Part shown: piece by piece, positions 35,627-44,234 of the stretch
Layout of the letters: the number at the start of each line of letters is the position of its first letter
How positions within the stretch are numbered: the first letter of the stretch is position 1
Notes under the pieces: model-generated
Told to the model about the DNA's origin: nothing
Seen by the model: the letters and a program-made list of their open reading frames with translations, nothing else
The model's database searches: none
Position numbers and translations under genes: made by a program
Assembly (NCBI RefSeq): GCF_900176395.1
Contig: NZ_FWXL01000001.1
Location: forward strand, 62,001-126,000
Source of the DNA: Novosphingobium sp. B1
Lineage (GTDB): Bacteria; Pseudomonadota; Alphaproteobacteria; Sphingomonadales; Sphingomonadaceae
Length of the DNA: 64,000 nucleotides
Direction of reading: 5' to 3'

Positions 35627-36472
35627 TCAGTTGCCCGGACGTCGCGCCATGAAGGCCAGCTTTTCGAACAGCATGATGTCCTGCTCGTTCTTGAGCAGGG
35701 CGCCGTGCAGCGGTGGAATGGCCTTGGTCGGATCGCGGTTCTGCAGGACATCCAGAGGCATGTCCTCGTTCAGCAGCAGCTTGAGCCAGTCGAGCAATTC
35801 GGAGGTGCTGGGCTTCTTCTTCAGGCCCGGCACTTCGCGGATCTCGTAGAACACTTCCATGGCCTTGGTGACCAGCGTCTTCTGGATGCCGGGGAAGTGG
35901 ACGTCGATGATCGCCTGCATCGTGTCGCGATCGGGGAACTTGATGTAATGGAAGAAGCAACGGCGGAGGAATGCGTCGGGCAGTTCCTTCTCGTTGTTCG
36001 AGGTGATGACGACGATCGGGCGTTCCTTCGCCTCGATGCGCTCCTGCGTCTCGTAGACGTCGAAGCTCATGCGATCGAGTTCCTGGAGCAGGTCATTCGG
36101 GAACTCGATGTCGGCCTTGTCGATCTCGTCGATAAGCAGCACCGGCAGCTTGGGCGCGGTAAAGGCTTCCCACAGCTTGCCCTTCTTGATGTAGTTGCTG
36201 ATATCGTGAACGCGCTCATCGCCCAACTGGCCATCGCGCAGGCGAGCAACCGCATCGTATTCGTAGAGGCCCTGCTGCGCCTTGGTCGTGGACTTCACGT
36301 TCCATTCGATCAGCGGCGCGCCGACCGCCTTGGCGATTTCATGTGCCAGCACGGTCTTGCCAGTGCCGGGTTCGCCCTTGACCAGAAGCGGGCGGCGCAG
36401 CAGAACGGCAGCGTTCACTGCAACCTTGAGATCCTCGGTGGCGACGTAGTTGCTGGTGCCTTCAAAACGCAT
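35627..36472 (-). CDS. MoxR-family AAA+ ATPase
   Basis: 281 residues. Walker A is VKGEPGTGKTVLAHEIAK (about 35), Walker B is VLLIDEIDKADIEF, sensor 1 is VITSNNEKELPDAFLRRCF, with the arginine in LRRCFFHYIKFP. MoxR ATPases remodel or activate partners together with a VWA protein; the likely partner is the gene at 32080-33261, normally adjacent in other alphaproteobacteria but here separated by the transpeptidase, GFA and glutathione transferase genes. Both genes carry the CTTAATCG box in their leaders. Confidence 0.92.
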   Translation of the reverse strand: MRFEGTSNYVATEDLKVAVNAAVLLRRPLLVKGEPGTGKTVLAHEIAKAVGAPLIEWNVKSTTKAQQGLYEYDAVARLRDGQLGDERVHDISNYIKKGKLWEAFTAPKLPVLLIDEIDKADIEFPNDLLQELDRMSFDVYETQERIEAKERPIVVITSNNEKELPDAFLRRCFFHYIKFPDRDTMQAIIDVHFPGIQKTLVTKAMEVFYEIREVPGLKKKPSTSELLDWLKLLLNEDMPLDVLQNRDPTKAIPPLHGALLKNEQDIMLFEKLAFMARRPGN

Positions 36473-36486
36473 CGGCGGTTCCTGTT

Positions 36487-36506
36487 CTTAATCGTCTGGT
36501 TAAGCG
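36487..36506 (-). promoter_or_regulatory. Leader box of moxR, twin of the VWA box
   Basis: CTTAATCGTCTGGTTAAGCG (plus strand) lies 14 bases before the moxR ATG and matches 18 of 20 positions of the box at 33281-33300. The CTTAA/TTAAG arms form an inverted repeat. Confidence 0.65.
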
Positions 36507-36545
36507 ATAGGGCGCTCCACGGACCTGTGCAAGAGGCTGCTTTAC

Positions 36546-36621
36546 TGACGCACGCGTCATCATCCTTTCGCTCTGATGACACCTGCGTCAGAAATGGCCG
36601 GGGTAGCTGACACGGGCGTCA
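36546..36621. promoter_or_regulatory. Three phased palindromes TGACRC-NN-GCGTCA
   Basis: TGACGCACGCGTCA (36546-36559), TGACACCTGCGTCA (36577-36590) and TGACACGGGCGTCA (36608-36621) are each inverted repeats and begin exactly 31 bases apart, about three helical turns. They lie between divergent moxR and the TonB-like gene. This looks like an array for a cooperatively binding dimeric regulator. I do not recognise the regulator. Confidence 0.75.
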
Positions 36622-36710
36622 CTTAATTCCGGTATCAAAATGTCGCTGCCAGGATTTGGTAGCTGGTCCCTGATTGCTACTGCGCCGGCCTGCGTGTAGG
36701 CGCGCGGCAG

Positions 36711-37487
36711 ATGTTCTCGTGGCGCATGGATCCGGCAGGAAACGGCTATCAGGTATCGCCGCGCGAGCGGGCGGGATCGCTGGTCTTCGCCGCTGTTGCC
36801 AGTGCGCTGGTGTTCCTGATCATGTGGAAGATGGGCGCGGTCACCGGCTTTGGCGGTGGCGAGAGTTCGAGGCTGACCGCGATCGACCTGTCGTCTGAAG
36901 GACAGGAAGAGAAGAAGGCAGCGCAGCCGGAAAAGACCCAGAAAGACAAGGCGAAGTCACAGGAAGCGGCTGTCCCTGCGACTCCGGTTACCGCACCGCC
37001 ACCCGTGCCCGTACCGGGGAAGGTCGAGTGGCCTGAAGGCTTCATCGAGCTTTCCCGCAATGACTATCTCGCGACGGACATAGCGAAGATGAAGCGCCGG
37101 GAATCGGGCGGGGGAGTCCCAAGCGCTGGCGGCAGCCCCGGCGATTCTGCCAGCGTTGGCCAAGGCCCGGGCGGTGTGCGTCTCTATGCCGCACAGTGGT
37201 ATCGCGAACCGACCGATGCCGAGATCGGGCCTTACATGCCGCCGCGCCGCACGAACGGCGATTGGGCGATGATCGCCTGCAAGACGGTTGAGAAGTACCA
37301 CGTCGAGGATTGCCAGGAATTGGGTGAAAGCCCGCCGGGATCAGGCCTTGCCCGCGCCATCCGGCAAGCAAGCTGGCAGTTCCTGGTGCGTCCGCCGCGC
37401 GTCAACGGCAAACCGCAGATCGGGGAATGGGTGCGGATTCGCTTTGATTTCCGAGCAAGGAAAGCAGATACAGCACTCGAAGATTAG
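36711..37487 (+). CDS. TonB-like envelope protein, single membrane anchor
   Basis: 258 residues: cytoplasmic N-terminus, one transmembrane helix (SLVFAAVASALVFLIMW, about 24-40), a Glu/Lys-rich then Pro-rich stretch (QAAQPEKTQ-like, APPPVPVPGKVEWP), a Gly/Ser linker, and a C-terminal domain ending SWQFLVRPPRVNGKPQIGEW. The layout, and the strand pattern near the end, resemble TonB energy transducers. No ExbB/ExbD genes are adjacent, so assignment is structural only. The upstream region carries three 31-bp-phased palindromes. Confidence 0.6.
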   Translation: MFSWRMDPAGNGYQVSPRERAGSLVFAAVASALVFLIMWKMGAVTGFGGGESSRLTAIDLSSEGQEEKKAAQPEKTQKDKAKSQEAAVPATPVTAPPPVPVPGKVEWPEGFIELSRNDYLATDIAKMKRRESGGGVPSAGGSPGDSASVGQGPGGVRLYAAQWYREPTDAEIGPYMPPRRTNGDWAMIACKTVEKYHVEDCQELGESPPGSGLARAIRQASWQFLVRPPRVNGKPQIGEWVRIRFDFRARKADTALED

Positions 37488-37488
37488 G

Positions 37489-38274
37489 CTATTGGCTGGA
37501 CGGCAGACCTAAGTTCTTTGCCATGAGTGCTGCGAGTTCAGGATCTGTCTTTGCGATGTGCTGGGTCATCGCGACCATGATTACCTGTTCGATCTGCTTG
37601 TCCATGCCGGGGGGAGAGTAGGCTACCCATTTCGCATCAATCTTCTGCTTTTCGGGATTGAGGGCGAAAAGGTTCTTGCCCGGGTCTGTCAGATAAAACC
37701 CTATCAGGGCCAGCTTGCTGCGCTCCGAGACTTCCGCCTGAAATCGACCTACCGTAGTCTTGTCGTCAGCAGCGAGATCCTGCGTGGTGGGGTTCTGCTC
37801 TGCCACGAGGGAGTTGATGACGCTCTGGTTAGAGCGCACGATCGTGATTTCGTCGAGAGCATTGCTGCCGATTGGCGAGCTCCAGAACTCGGCCGTGGTA
37901 TTTGCATCCTCGACAGATAGATTCTTTCGGTAAAGGTTCGCCAGATCCTCCCGATAAAGCGGGATCGCCATGGTCATGGCATCTTTCATCAGCGGCTCCA
38001 AAGCTTCGACAATTGCCTGGTCGAGGCCTGGGAATTCCTCATTCAGGGAGGCCAGCTCCTTATCCTTCTCCATGACGGTCGCAACAGTGGCCGCGGCGAA
38101 CGGCCTAGCCTGAGCAATCATTCGATCCTGCGCAACGAGCGCCGCTGCCAGCCGATCAAAGCCATCCGCCGGTCGGACCTGTACGGCATCGTTGGTTTGG
38201 GCAGCCGCCGTCGCGGAGGGGCCAATCGCGGTCAACGCCAGTATGACAGCCGCCGGCCAGGAGGACATGTTCAC
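37489..38274 (-). CDS. Exported protein, DUF2059-like
   Basis: 261 residues with a signal peptide (SWPAAVILALTAIGPSATAAA) and an all-helical body; the stretch YREDLANLYRKNLSVEDANT with AEFWSSPIGSNAL fits the DUF2059 pattern (helical periplasmic proteins of unknown function). The start is GTG at 38274, overlapping the parE stop as GTGA; ATG at 38268 is the alternative. It is therefore translationally coupled to parE, though a functional link is not evident. Convergent with the TonB-like gene with one base between stops. Confidence 0.72.
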   Translation of the reverse strand: MNMSSWPAAVILALTAIGPSATAAAQTNDAVQVRPADGFDRLAAALVAQDRMIAQARPFAAATVATVMEKDKELASLNEEFPGLDQAIVEALEPLMKDAMTMAIPLYREDLANLYRKNLSVEDANTTAEFWSSPIGSNALDEITIVRSNQSVINSLVAEQNPTTQDLAADDKTTVGRFQAEVSERSKLALIGFYLTDPGKNLFALNPEKQKIDAKWVAYSPPGMDKQIEQVIMVAMTQHIAKTDPELAALMAKNLGLPSSQ

Positions 38275-40271
38275 GCGTCGATCAATTCGGGATCGATCTC
38301 GCTTGCACGGTTCTGGATGAACATGAAGCGCTGGGCGGGATCGCGGCCCATCAGGCGGTCAACGAGTTCCTTCACCGCCGCGCGGCCCTCGTATTCCGGG
38401 GGGAGGGTGATGCGGATCAGGCTGCGGGTGGCAGGTGCCATGGTGGTTTCCCGCAACTGCTGCGGGTTCATTTCGCCGAGGCCCTTGAACCGGCCGACTT
38501 CGACCTTCTTGCCCTTGAACTTGGTCGCTTCCAGTTCGGCGCGGTGCGCGTCGTCCTTGGCGTAGGCCGAGGTGCTGCCGCTGGTCAGGCGGTAGAGCGG
38601 GGGCTGGGCAAGGTAAAGGTGCCCGCGCCGGACGAGTTCGGGCATCTCCTGGAAGAAGAACGTCATGAGCAGGGTGGCGATGTGCGCGCCGTCCACGTCT
38701 GCGTCGGTCATGATGATCACGCGGTCATAGCGCAGCGCATCGGGGTTGCAGTCCTTGCGCATGCCGCAACCCAACGCGAGCGCGAGATCGGCGATTTCCT
38801 GATTGGCGCGGATCTTGTCAGCCGTTGCGCTGGCGACATTGAGGATCTTGCCGCGGATCGGCAGAATCGCCTGCGTCTTGCGATCACGCGCCTGCTTGGC
38901 GCTGCCGCCTGCCGAGTCACCCTCTACGATGAAGAGTTCGGTCTCGCCTTCACCCTCGCCCGAGCAGTCGGTCAGCTTGCCGGGGAGGCGCAGCTTGCGG
39001 GCGTTGGTGGCGGTCTTGCGCTTGACCTCGCGCTCCGCCTTGCGGCGCAGACGCTCGTCCATGCGCTCCATCACCGCGCCAAGCAGCGCCTTGCCGCGCT
39101 CCATGTTGTCGGTGAGGAAGTGGTCAAAATGGTCGCGCACGGCCGCTTCGACCATGCGGGCGGCTTCGGGGCTGGTCAGGCGGTCCTTGGTCTGGCTCTG
39201 GAACTGGGGATCGCGTATGAAGACCGAGAGCATGATCTCGCTGCCGGTGATCATGTCCTCGGGCGCAATGTCCTTCGCCTTCTTCTGGCCGATCAGTTCG
39301 GCAAAGGCGCGGATGCCCTTCGTCAGCGCCGCGCGCAGGCCCTGTTCGTGGGTGCCGCCGTCAGGCGTGGGGATGGTGTTGCAGTACCAGCTGTAGGAAC
39401 CGTCGGACCACAGCGGCCAGGCGATGGCCCATTCAACGCGGCCGTTTTCCTCGCCGTTCGGCCCGAGCGGGAAGTCCTGCCGTCCGGCGAAAGGCACCGA
39501 GGTTACGCATTCGCGGCCCGAGACCTGTTCGGCGAGGTGATCGGCAAGGCCGCCGGGGAACTGGAACACGGCTTCGGCGGGCACGTCTTCACTGACGAGC
39601 GAGGCGGCGCATTTCCAGCGAATCTCCACGCCCGCGAAAAGGTAGGCCTTGGAGCGGACCAGCCGGAACAGGCGGGCGGGCTTGAACTTCGCATCCTCAC
39701 CGAAGATTTCGAGATCGGGCACGAACGTGACCTGCGTACCACGCCGGTTGGGTGCGTTGCCGACTTTCAGCAACTTGGTCGTCGGGTTTCCGCGCGAGAA
39801 CTCCTGCGCGTAAAGCTCCTTGTTGCGGGCCACTTCGATGCGGGTGAGGCTGGACAGGGCATTGACCACCGAGACGCCGACGCCATGCAGGCCGCCGCTC
39901 GTGGCATAGGCCTTGCCAGAGAACTTGCCGCCCGAGTGCAGCGTCGTCAGGATGACCTCAAGCGCTGATTTTCCGGGATATTTCGGATGCTCATCGACCG
40001 GGATGCCACGCCCGTTGTCCGAGATCGTCAGCCGATTGCCCTCTTCGAGCATGACCTCGATGCGGTTGGCGTGACCGGCAACAGCCTCATCCATCGCGTT
40101 GTCGAGCACTTCGGCAGCAAGGTGGTGCAGCGCGCGCTCATCCGTGCCGCCGATGTACATGCCGGGGCGGCGGCGGACGGGTTCAAGGCCTTCGAGGACT
40201 TCGATGGCCGAGCCATCGTACGTTTCGGCAGCGCTGGTGGCGGGGAGCTTGTCGAAAAGGTCGTCGGACAT
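38271..40271 (-). CDS. parE: DNA topoisomerase IV subunit B
   Basis: 666 residues. The GHKL ATPase domain has EVLDNAMDEAVAG, ISDNGRGIPVD and GGLHGVGVSVVNALS. The Toprim domain has EGDSAGGSAKQARDR and IMTDADVDGAHI. The length argues for ParE over GyrB, which in proteobacteria is ~800 residues with a large insertion that is absent here. With ParC it decatenates daughter chromosomes. ParC is not in the window. Confidence 0.94.
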   Translation of the reverse strand: MSDDLFDKLPATSAAETYDGSAIEVLEGLEPVRRRPGMYIGGTDERALHHLAAEVLDNAMDEAVAGHANRIEVMLEEGNRLTISDNGRGIPVDEHPKYPGKSALEVILTTLHSGGKFSGKAYATSGGLHGVGVSVVNALSSLTRIEVARNKELYAQEFSRGNPTTKLLKVGNAPNRRGTQVTFVPDLEIFGEDAKFKPARLFRLVRSKAYLFAGVEIRWKCAASLVSEDVPAEAVFQFPGGLADHLAEQVSGRECVTSVPFAGRQDFPLGPNGEENGRVEWAIAWPLWSDGSYSWYCNTIPTPDGGTHEQGLRAALTKGIRAFAELIGQKKAKDIAPEDMITGSEIMLSVFIRDPQFQSQTKDRLTSPEAARMVEAAVRDHFDHFLTDNMERGKALLGAVMERMDERLRRKAEREVKRKTATNARKLRLPGKLTDCSGEGEGETELFIVEGDSAGGSAKQARDRKTQAILPIRGKILNVASATADKIRANQEIADLALALGCGMRKDCNPDALRYDRVIIMTDADVDGAHIATLLMTFFFQEMPELVRRGHLYLAQPPLYRLTSGSTSAYAKDDAHRAELEATKFKGKKVEVGRFKGLGEMNPQQLRETTMAPATRSLIRITLPPEYEGRAAVKELVDRLMGRDPAQRFMFIQNRASEIDPELIDA

Positions 40272-40418
40272 GTGAACGGGTATAGAACACGAAGCCCGAC
40301 ACGCAAGCGCCCAAGCCGCCTTATCCGGCGTTTTAGGCGCGCGAAGGTGAAGGGCAGGTGAGCGGTAGGTGAGGCACAGGTCAGGCGCAGGCGGCCCGAC
40401 CTGTGACGCAGGATTGGC

Positions 40419-41585
40419 TCAGAACCTGGCAGGTGCCGGAGACACCGTGGCAAATGTGCCTGCGCCAACCTCGCGCACTTCCATCGCCCGTTCCGCCATC
40501 CCGCTTGCCGTGAAGCGGAACACGCCATCGAGGCCGATGAACCCTTGCGGATCGTAGAGCTTGGCGGTGGGGAAAGTGGTGCCGGGCTTCCAGTTGCGCG
40601 CGACGTTAAGCGTCAGCAGGACGCTGTCATAGCCGAGCGTCGCCAACCGCGAGGGGGTGGCGCCGAAGCGGCCAGTGTAGGACTTCTCGAACTGACCGAA
40701 GCGCTGGTCCGAGACGGTGGCGAACCAGGCGCCGCGCATCGCGGCCGAGCGGGCAATCGCCCCATCGCCGCTCCACAGTTCGGTGCCAAGCAGCTTCACG
40801 CCCTTGCCGGCCAGTGGCCCCGCCTGCAGCGCGATGCGGCTGCCATCGGCAATGAGCAGGGCGTCAAACCGGCCCTTGTCCTTGGCGCGGCGCACGGCGC
40901 TGGCAACCGATGTGTTGCCGCGATCGTAAGTTTCGATGGCGGAAAGGGCGATGCCGTTGGCCTGCGCTGCCTGTGTCAGACCAGCCGTGGCGCGCTGGCC
41001 ATAATCGCCGGTGGGGATGATCGCCGCGACCGACTTGATGCCGCGCGCCTTGGCAAAGCCGAGCACGCGGGCGATCGACTGTCCCGGTGCCTGGCCCATC
41101 ACGAAGACATCGCGCGAGGCGACGGCGCTGTCGTTCGAATAGGTGATCATCGGCACCTTGGCGGGACGCGCCGCCGCTGCCACCTGCGTCACGTCGCTGG
41201 ACAGAAGCGGCCCGAGAATCAGCTTGTTGCCATCGGCGATGGCGCGGGTTGCTGCAGCGCCGGCGCCAGTGGCGGTATCGTAGGTCGTGATGCGCATGTT
41301 GGCGGCGTTGGTATCGAGCAGCGCCATCGTCGCGGCATTGGCGATGGACTGCCCGACGGCGGCATTGGCACCGGTCATCGGCACCAGCAGCGCGACCCGG
41401 TGACGCCCTGCGTCGGTCGGCAGGACATTCGCATCCGGGCCCTTTTCGACCGGTTCGGTGACCGGCGTCGAACCCTTCGGGATGACCGCGCAACCGGCGA
41501 GCAGCGTCAGCGTGGCCGCAACGACCAGCCGGCGGGAATGGCGAAAACCGGTAAGACGTTCTTCGCCCTGGACTCTGTCGTTCAT
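40419..41585 (-). CDS. Penicillin-binding protein activator (LpoA/YraM-like lipoprotein)
   Basis: 388 residues. The lipobox is TLTLLAGC (Cys about 32), followed by a periplasmic-binding-protein fold of the LpoA C-terminal type: HRVALLVPMTGANAAVGQSI, ILGPLLSSDV and VPMITYSNDS. In E. coli LpoA activates PBP1A from the outer membrane. The divergent neighbours rsmI (YraL) and yraN reproduce the yraL-yraM-yraN neighbourhood, which supports this identity. It lacks the long N-terminal TPR half of enteric LpoA, as usual in alphaproteobacteria. Confidence 0.88.
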   Translation of the reverse strand: MNDRVQGEERLTGFRHSRRLVVAATLTLLAGCAVIPKGSTPVTEPVEKGPDANVLPTDAGRHRVALLVPMTGANAAVGQSIANAATMALLDTNAANMRITTYDTATGAGAAATRAIADGNKLILGPLLSSDVTQVAAAARPAKVPMITYSNDSAVASRDVFVMGQAPGQSIARVLGFAKARGIKSVAAIIPTGDYGQRATAGLTQAAQANGIALSAIETYDRGNTSVASAVRRAKDKGRFDALLIADGSRIALQAGPLAGKGVKLLGTELWSGDGAIARSAAMRGAWFATVSDQRFGQFEKSYTGRFGATPSRLATLGYDSVLLTLNVARNWKPGTTFPTAKLYDPQGFIGLDGVFRFTASGMAERAMEVREVGAGTFATVSPAPARF

Positions 41586-41652
41586 TCCCCGCGCACCCTC
41601 TTGTCGCTGTTCGCCCTTGTCGGACAATGCCGGCCGGTCCAATGACGATGCC

Positions 41653-42489
41653 ATGGACACGCAACCCCTCACGCCCGGTCTGTATATTGTCGCGACCCCG
41701 ATTGGCAATCTTGGTGACGTAACCCGTCGCGCGATAGACACGCTTGAGCGCTGCGCTGTGGTCGCTTGCGAGGATACCCGTGTGACCGGCAAGCTGTTGA
41801 ATCTTTTAGGCCTGCACCGGCCGCTGCGGCGCTATGACGATCATGCAAGCGAGGCCGCGCGCGAGGCGCTGCTTGCCGAAATGGGCCATTCTCCGGTTGC
41901 GCTGGTATCCGATGCAGGCACGCCGCTGATCTCTGACCCGGGTTACCGTCTGGTGCGCGAGGCGCGGGCGCGCGGTATCACGGTGACCTCGATCCCCGGA
42001 GCGAGCGCGGTGGTGACCGCCCTTTCGATGGCGGGACTGCCAACTGATCGCTTCCTGTTCGCCGGGTTTCTGCCGGGAAAGGACAAGGCGCGAGCCGACG
42101 TGCTCGACGAGCTTTCGGCCGTGCGCGCGACGCTGGTGTTCTACGATACAGGGCCAAGGCTCGTGGCGTCGCTGGAGGCTATCGCGGAACGTTTGCCCGG
42201 ACGAGAAGTGGCCGTGGCGCGCGAGTTGACCAAGTTGCACGAGGAATGTCGCGCGGGACCTGCGCAAGAGCTGGCAGCGCATTACGCGGCCAACCCCGCA
42301 AAGGGTGAGATCGTGTTGCTGATCGGTCCTCCCGGTGAAGCCGAGGCACCGACCGAGGATGTGATCGATGCAGACCTGCGCGCCGCGCTGGCCGAGATGT
42401 CGACATCGCAAGCTGCGGGCAAGGTGGCCAAGGCCCATGGGCTGGACCGAAAGGCGCTCTATGCGCGCGCAATGGCGCTGAAGGAATGA
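41653..42489 (+). CDS. rsmI: 16S rRNA 2'-O-ribose C1402 methyltransferase
   Basis: 278 residues. The tetrapyrrole-methylase fold begins PGLYIVATPIGNLGDVTRRA. Other landmarks are ACEDTRVTGKLL, LVSDAGTPLISDPGY and SIPGASAVVTALSMAGL. RsmI methylates the ribose of C1402 in the ribosomal P site. The ATG at 41653 is chosen since the family begins a few residues before GLYIV; open frame upstream overlaps the divergent lipoprotein. The stop overlaps yraN as ATGA. Confidence 0.96.
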   Translation: MDTQPLTPGLYIVATPIGNLGDVTRRAIDTLERCAVVACEDTRVTGKLLNLLGLHRPLRRYDDHASEAAREALLAEMGHSPVALVSDAGTPLISDPGYRLVREARARGITVTSIPGASAVVTALSMAGLPTDRFLFAGFLPGKDKARADVLDELSAVRATLVFYDTGPRLVASLEAIAERLPGREVAVARELTKLHEECRAGPAQELAAHYAANPAKGEIVLLIGPPGEAEAPTEDVIDADLRAALAEMSTSQAAGKVAKAHGLDRKALYARAMALKE

Positions 42490-42842
42490 ACAGGGCGCAG
42501 GCCGAACAGCAGGGGCGCAAGGCCGAGTGGCTGGCGGCCTGGTGGCTGCGGCTGCAGGGATGGCGCATCCTTGCGCAGCGCGTGAAGCTCAAGACGGGCG
42601 AAGTCGACCTTGTCGCGCGCAAGGCGCGGACAGTGGCATTCATCGAGGTGAAGTGGCGAAAGGACGCGTCGCAACTGGGGGCCGCGATAGACGCACACCG
42701 CTTGCGCAGGGTAGCCAGGGCGGCCGAGGCGATTGGCGCCAAGTACGCCCGACCGGGGGATGACCTGCAGATCGACGTGATCCTGATGGCGCCCGGCAAA
42801 TGGCCGCGCCGGATCGCCAATGCCTGGCAGCCCGGCGCTTAA
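42486..42842 (+). CDS. yraN: UPF0102 endonuclease-like protein YraN
   Basis: 118 residues. The PD-(D/E)XK-like core is visible as LKTGEVDLVARKARTVAFIE then VKWRKDASQLGAAI. It overlaps rsmI by four bases. YraN proteins are linked to DNA repair or recombination by family homology, without settled function. The following gene on the same strand after 374 bases is gshB, a frequent alphaproteobacterial order. Confidence 0.93.
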   Translation: MNRAQAEQQGRKAEWLAAWWLRLQGWRILAQRVKLKTGEVDLVARKARTVAFIEVKWRKDASQLGAAIDAHRLRRVARAAEAIGAKYARPGDDLQIDVILMAPGKWPRRIANAWQPGA

Positions 42843-42899
42843 AAATGTTTCTTGGGTCGGATTGCCAAGGGTCGGCAACCCGGCGCCTGACGCGAGAAA

Positions 42900-43100
42900 T
42901 TAGTGGGCGGGCTTGTGCTCTTCCTTATGCTCGCCATCCTTGTGCTCGTCGTGCTGCCCGTCGTGATGCTCGTCCTTCTTTTCGCCCTTGTGCTCGTCAT
43001 GCGGGGCGCTGGTCGGATGCGGATCGGGATTGGCGATGCCCTGCGACGACCAGCCGAGAACGGCAATTCCAGCGACGGCGACGGTGAACAGCTTGCGCAT
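42900..43100 (-). CDS. Small exported His/Asp/Glu/Lys-rich protein
   Basis: 66 residues: a signal peptide (KLFTVAVAGIAVLGWSSQGIA), then about 42 residues made almost entirely of His, Asp, Glu, Lys and Gly with ten histidines (units such as DEHKGEKKDEHHDG). The composition suggests periplasmic metal binding (Zn, Ni or Cu) or a disordered buffer; no domain is recognisable. The start at 43100 has an AAGGAG-type site. Located between yraN and gshB on the opposite strand. Confidence 0.75.
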   Translation of the reverse strand: MRKLFTVAVAGIAVLGWSSQGIANPDPHPTSAPHDEHKGEKKDEHHDGQHDEHKDGEHKEEHKPAH

Positions 43101-43216
43101 CTTTGGCTCCTTGCGATGGGGACGGCGCCTCAATGGCGCGAGGCGAAAATGGTCGCACAAGCCACAATTCGGCTTTAAGGCGCAGCTTAGATAAACACCT
43201 GAGGATCAGTGCAAGC

Positions 43217-44164
43217 ATGACTCTTCGCGTCGCGGTCCAGATGGACCCGCTCCACTCGATTAATATTGCTGGAGATTCCAGCTTTGCGCTGATGCTTTCG
43301 GCGCAGGAGCGCGGCCATGAGATTTACCATTACGACGTGGGATCGCTGACGCTTGACGAGGATGACCGCCTCATCGCGCACGCCCGTCCCGTAACGGTGC
43401 AGCGCGTGGTCGGCGATCACTACAAGGCGGGTGAAGTGCGCCGGCTGGACATTGGGCGCGACATCGACGTGGTGCTGATGCGCCAGGACCCGCCGTTCGA
43501 CATGGGCTACATCACGGCAACGCACCTGCTCGAGCGGATCGAGGGCGAGGCGCTGGTCGTCAACAATCCGGTCAGCGTGCGGAACGCGCCTGAAAAGGTG
43601 ATGGTGCTGGACTACCGGCGTTTCATGCCGCCAACGATCGTGACGCGATCGGTCGAGGAGGTGCGGCTGTTCCAGAAGAAGCACGGCGCCGTGGTGGTCA
43701 AGCCGATCCACGGCAACGGCGGCAAGGCGATCTTCCGGGTCGGCCCTGAAGGCGAGAACCTCGGTGCGCTGTTCGAAGTGTTCAACCAGACCTGGCCCGA
43801 ACCGCACATGGTCCAGGCGTTTCTTCCCGAAGTGGCCAAGGGCGACAAGCGCATCGTGCTGGTCGATGGCGAGATTGCCGGTGCCATCAACCGCAAGCCG
43901 GGCGAGGGCGAGTTCCGCTCCAACCTTGCCGTTGGGGGCTATGCCGAAAAGACAGAACTGACCGCGCAGGAGCAGGAAATCTGTGCCGCTCTGGGGCCGG
44001 AGCTGAAGCGTCTCGGCCTGATCTTCGTCGGGATCGATGTGATCGGGGGCAAGTACCTGACCGAGATCAACGTGACATCTCCGACCGGGATCGTGGCCAT
44101 CGACAAGTTCAACGGCACCGATACGCCGGGCATGATCTGGGACGCGATCGAGGGCCGCCTGTAA
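43217..44164 (+). CDS. gshB: Glutathione synthetase
   Basis: 315 residues, ATP-grasp enzyme joining gamma-glutamylcysteine and glycine. The N-terminus LRVAVQMDPLHSINIAGDSS, the MRQDPPFDMGYI motif, VVVKPIHGNGGKAIFRV (ATP-grasp loop) and EINVTSPTGIVAID (metal site) are characteristic. The ATG at 43217 is the one right before the family's conserved start; earlier codons cross the small His-rich gene region. Glutathione made here would serve the glutaredoxin and LigF-like enzymes in the window. Confidence 0.96.
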   Translation: MTLRVAVQMDPLHSINIAGDSSFALMLSAQERGHEIYHYDVGSLTLDEDDRLIAHARPVTVQRVVGDHYKAGEVRRLDIGRDIDVVLMRQDPPFDMGYITATHLLERIEGEALVVNNPVSVRNAPEKVMVLDYRRFMPPTIVTRSVEEVRLFQKKHGAVVVKPIHGNGGKAIFRVGPEGENLGALFEVFNQTWPEPHMVQAFLPEVAKGDKRIVLVDGEIAGAINRKPGEGEFRSNLAVGGYAEKTELTAQEQEICAALGPELKRLGLIFVGIDVIGGKYLTEINVTSPTGIVAIDKFNGTDTPGMIWDAIEGRL

Positions 44165-44234
44165 AAGCGCAAGCGGCCACAGGCGTTTTGGCAGGCGGCG
44201 GAGCCTTTGGCGGCCCGGATGCGTTACCCCTTCC

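Noticed and set aside
33281..36506. Bona fide CtrA boxes before the VWA and moxR genes
   Set aside because: The TTAA half-sites are 8 bases apart instead of 7, so I report the boxes as an unidentified shared element only.
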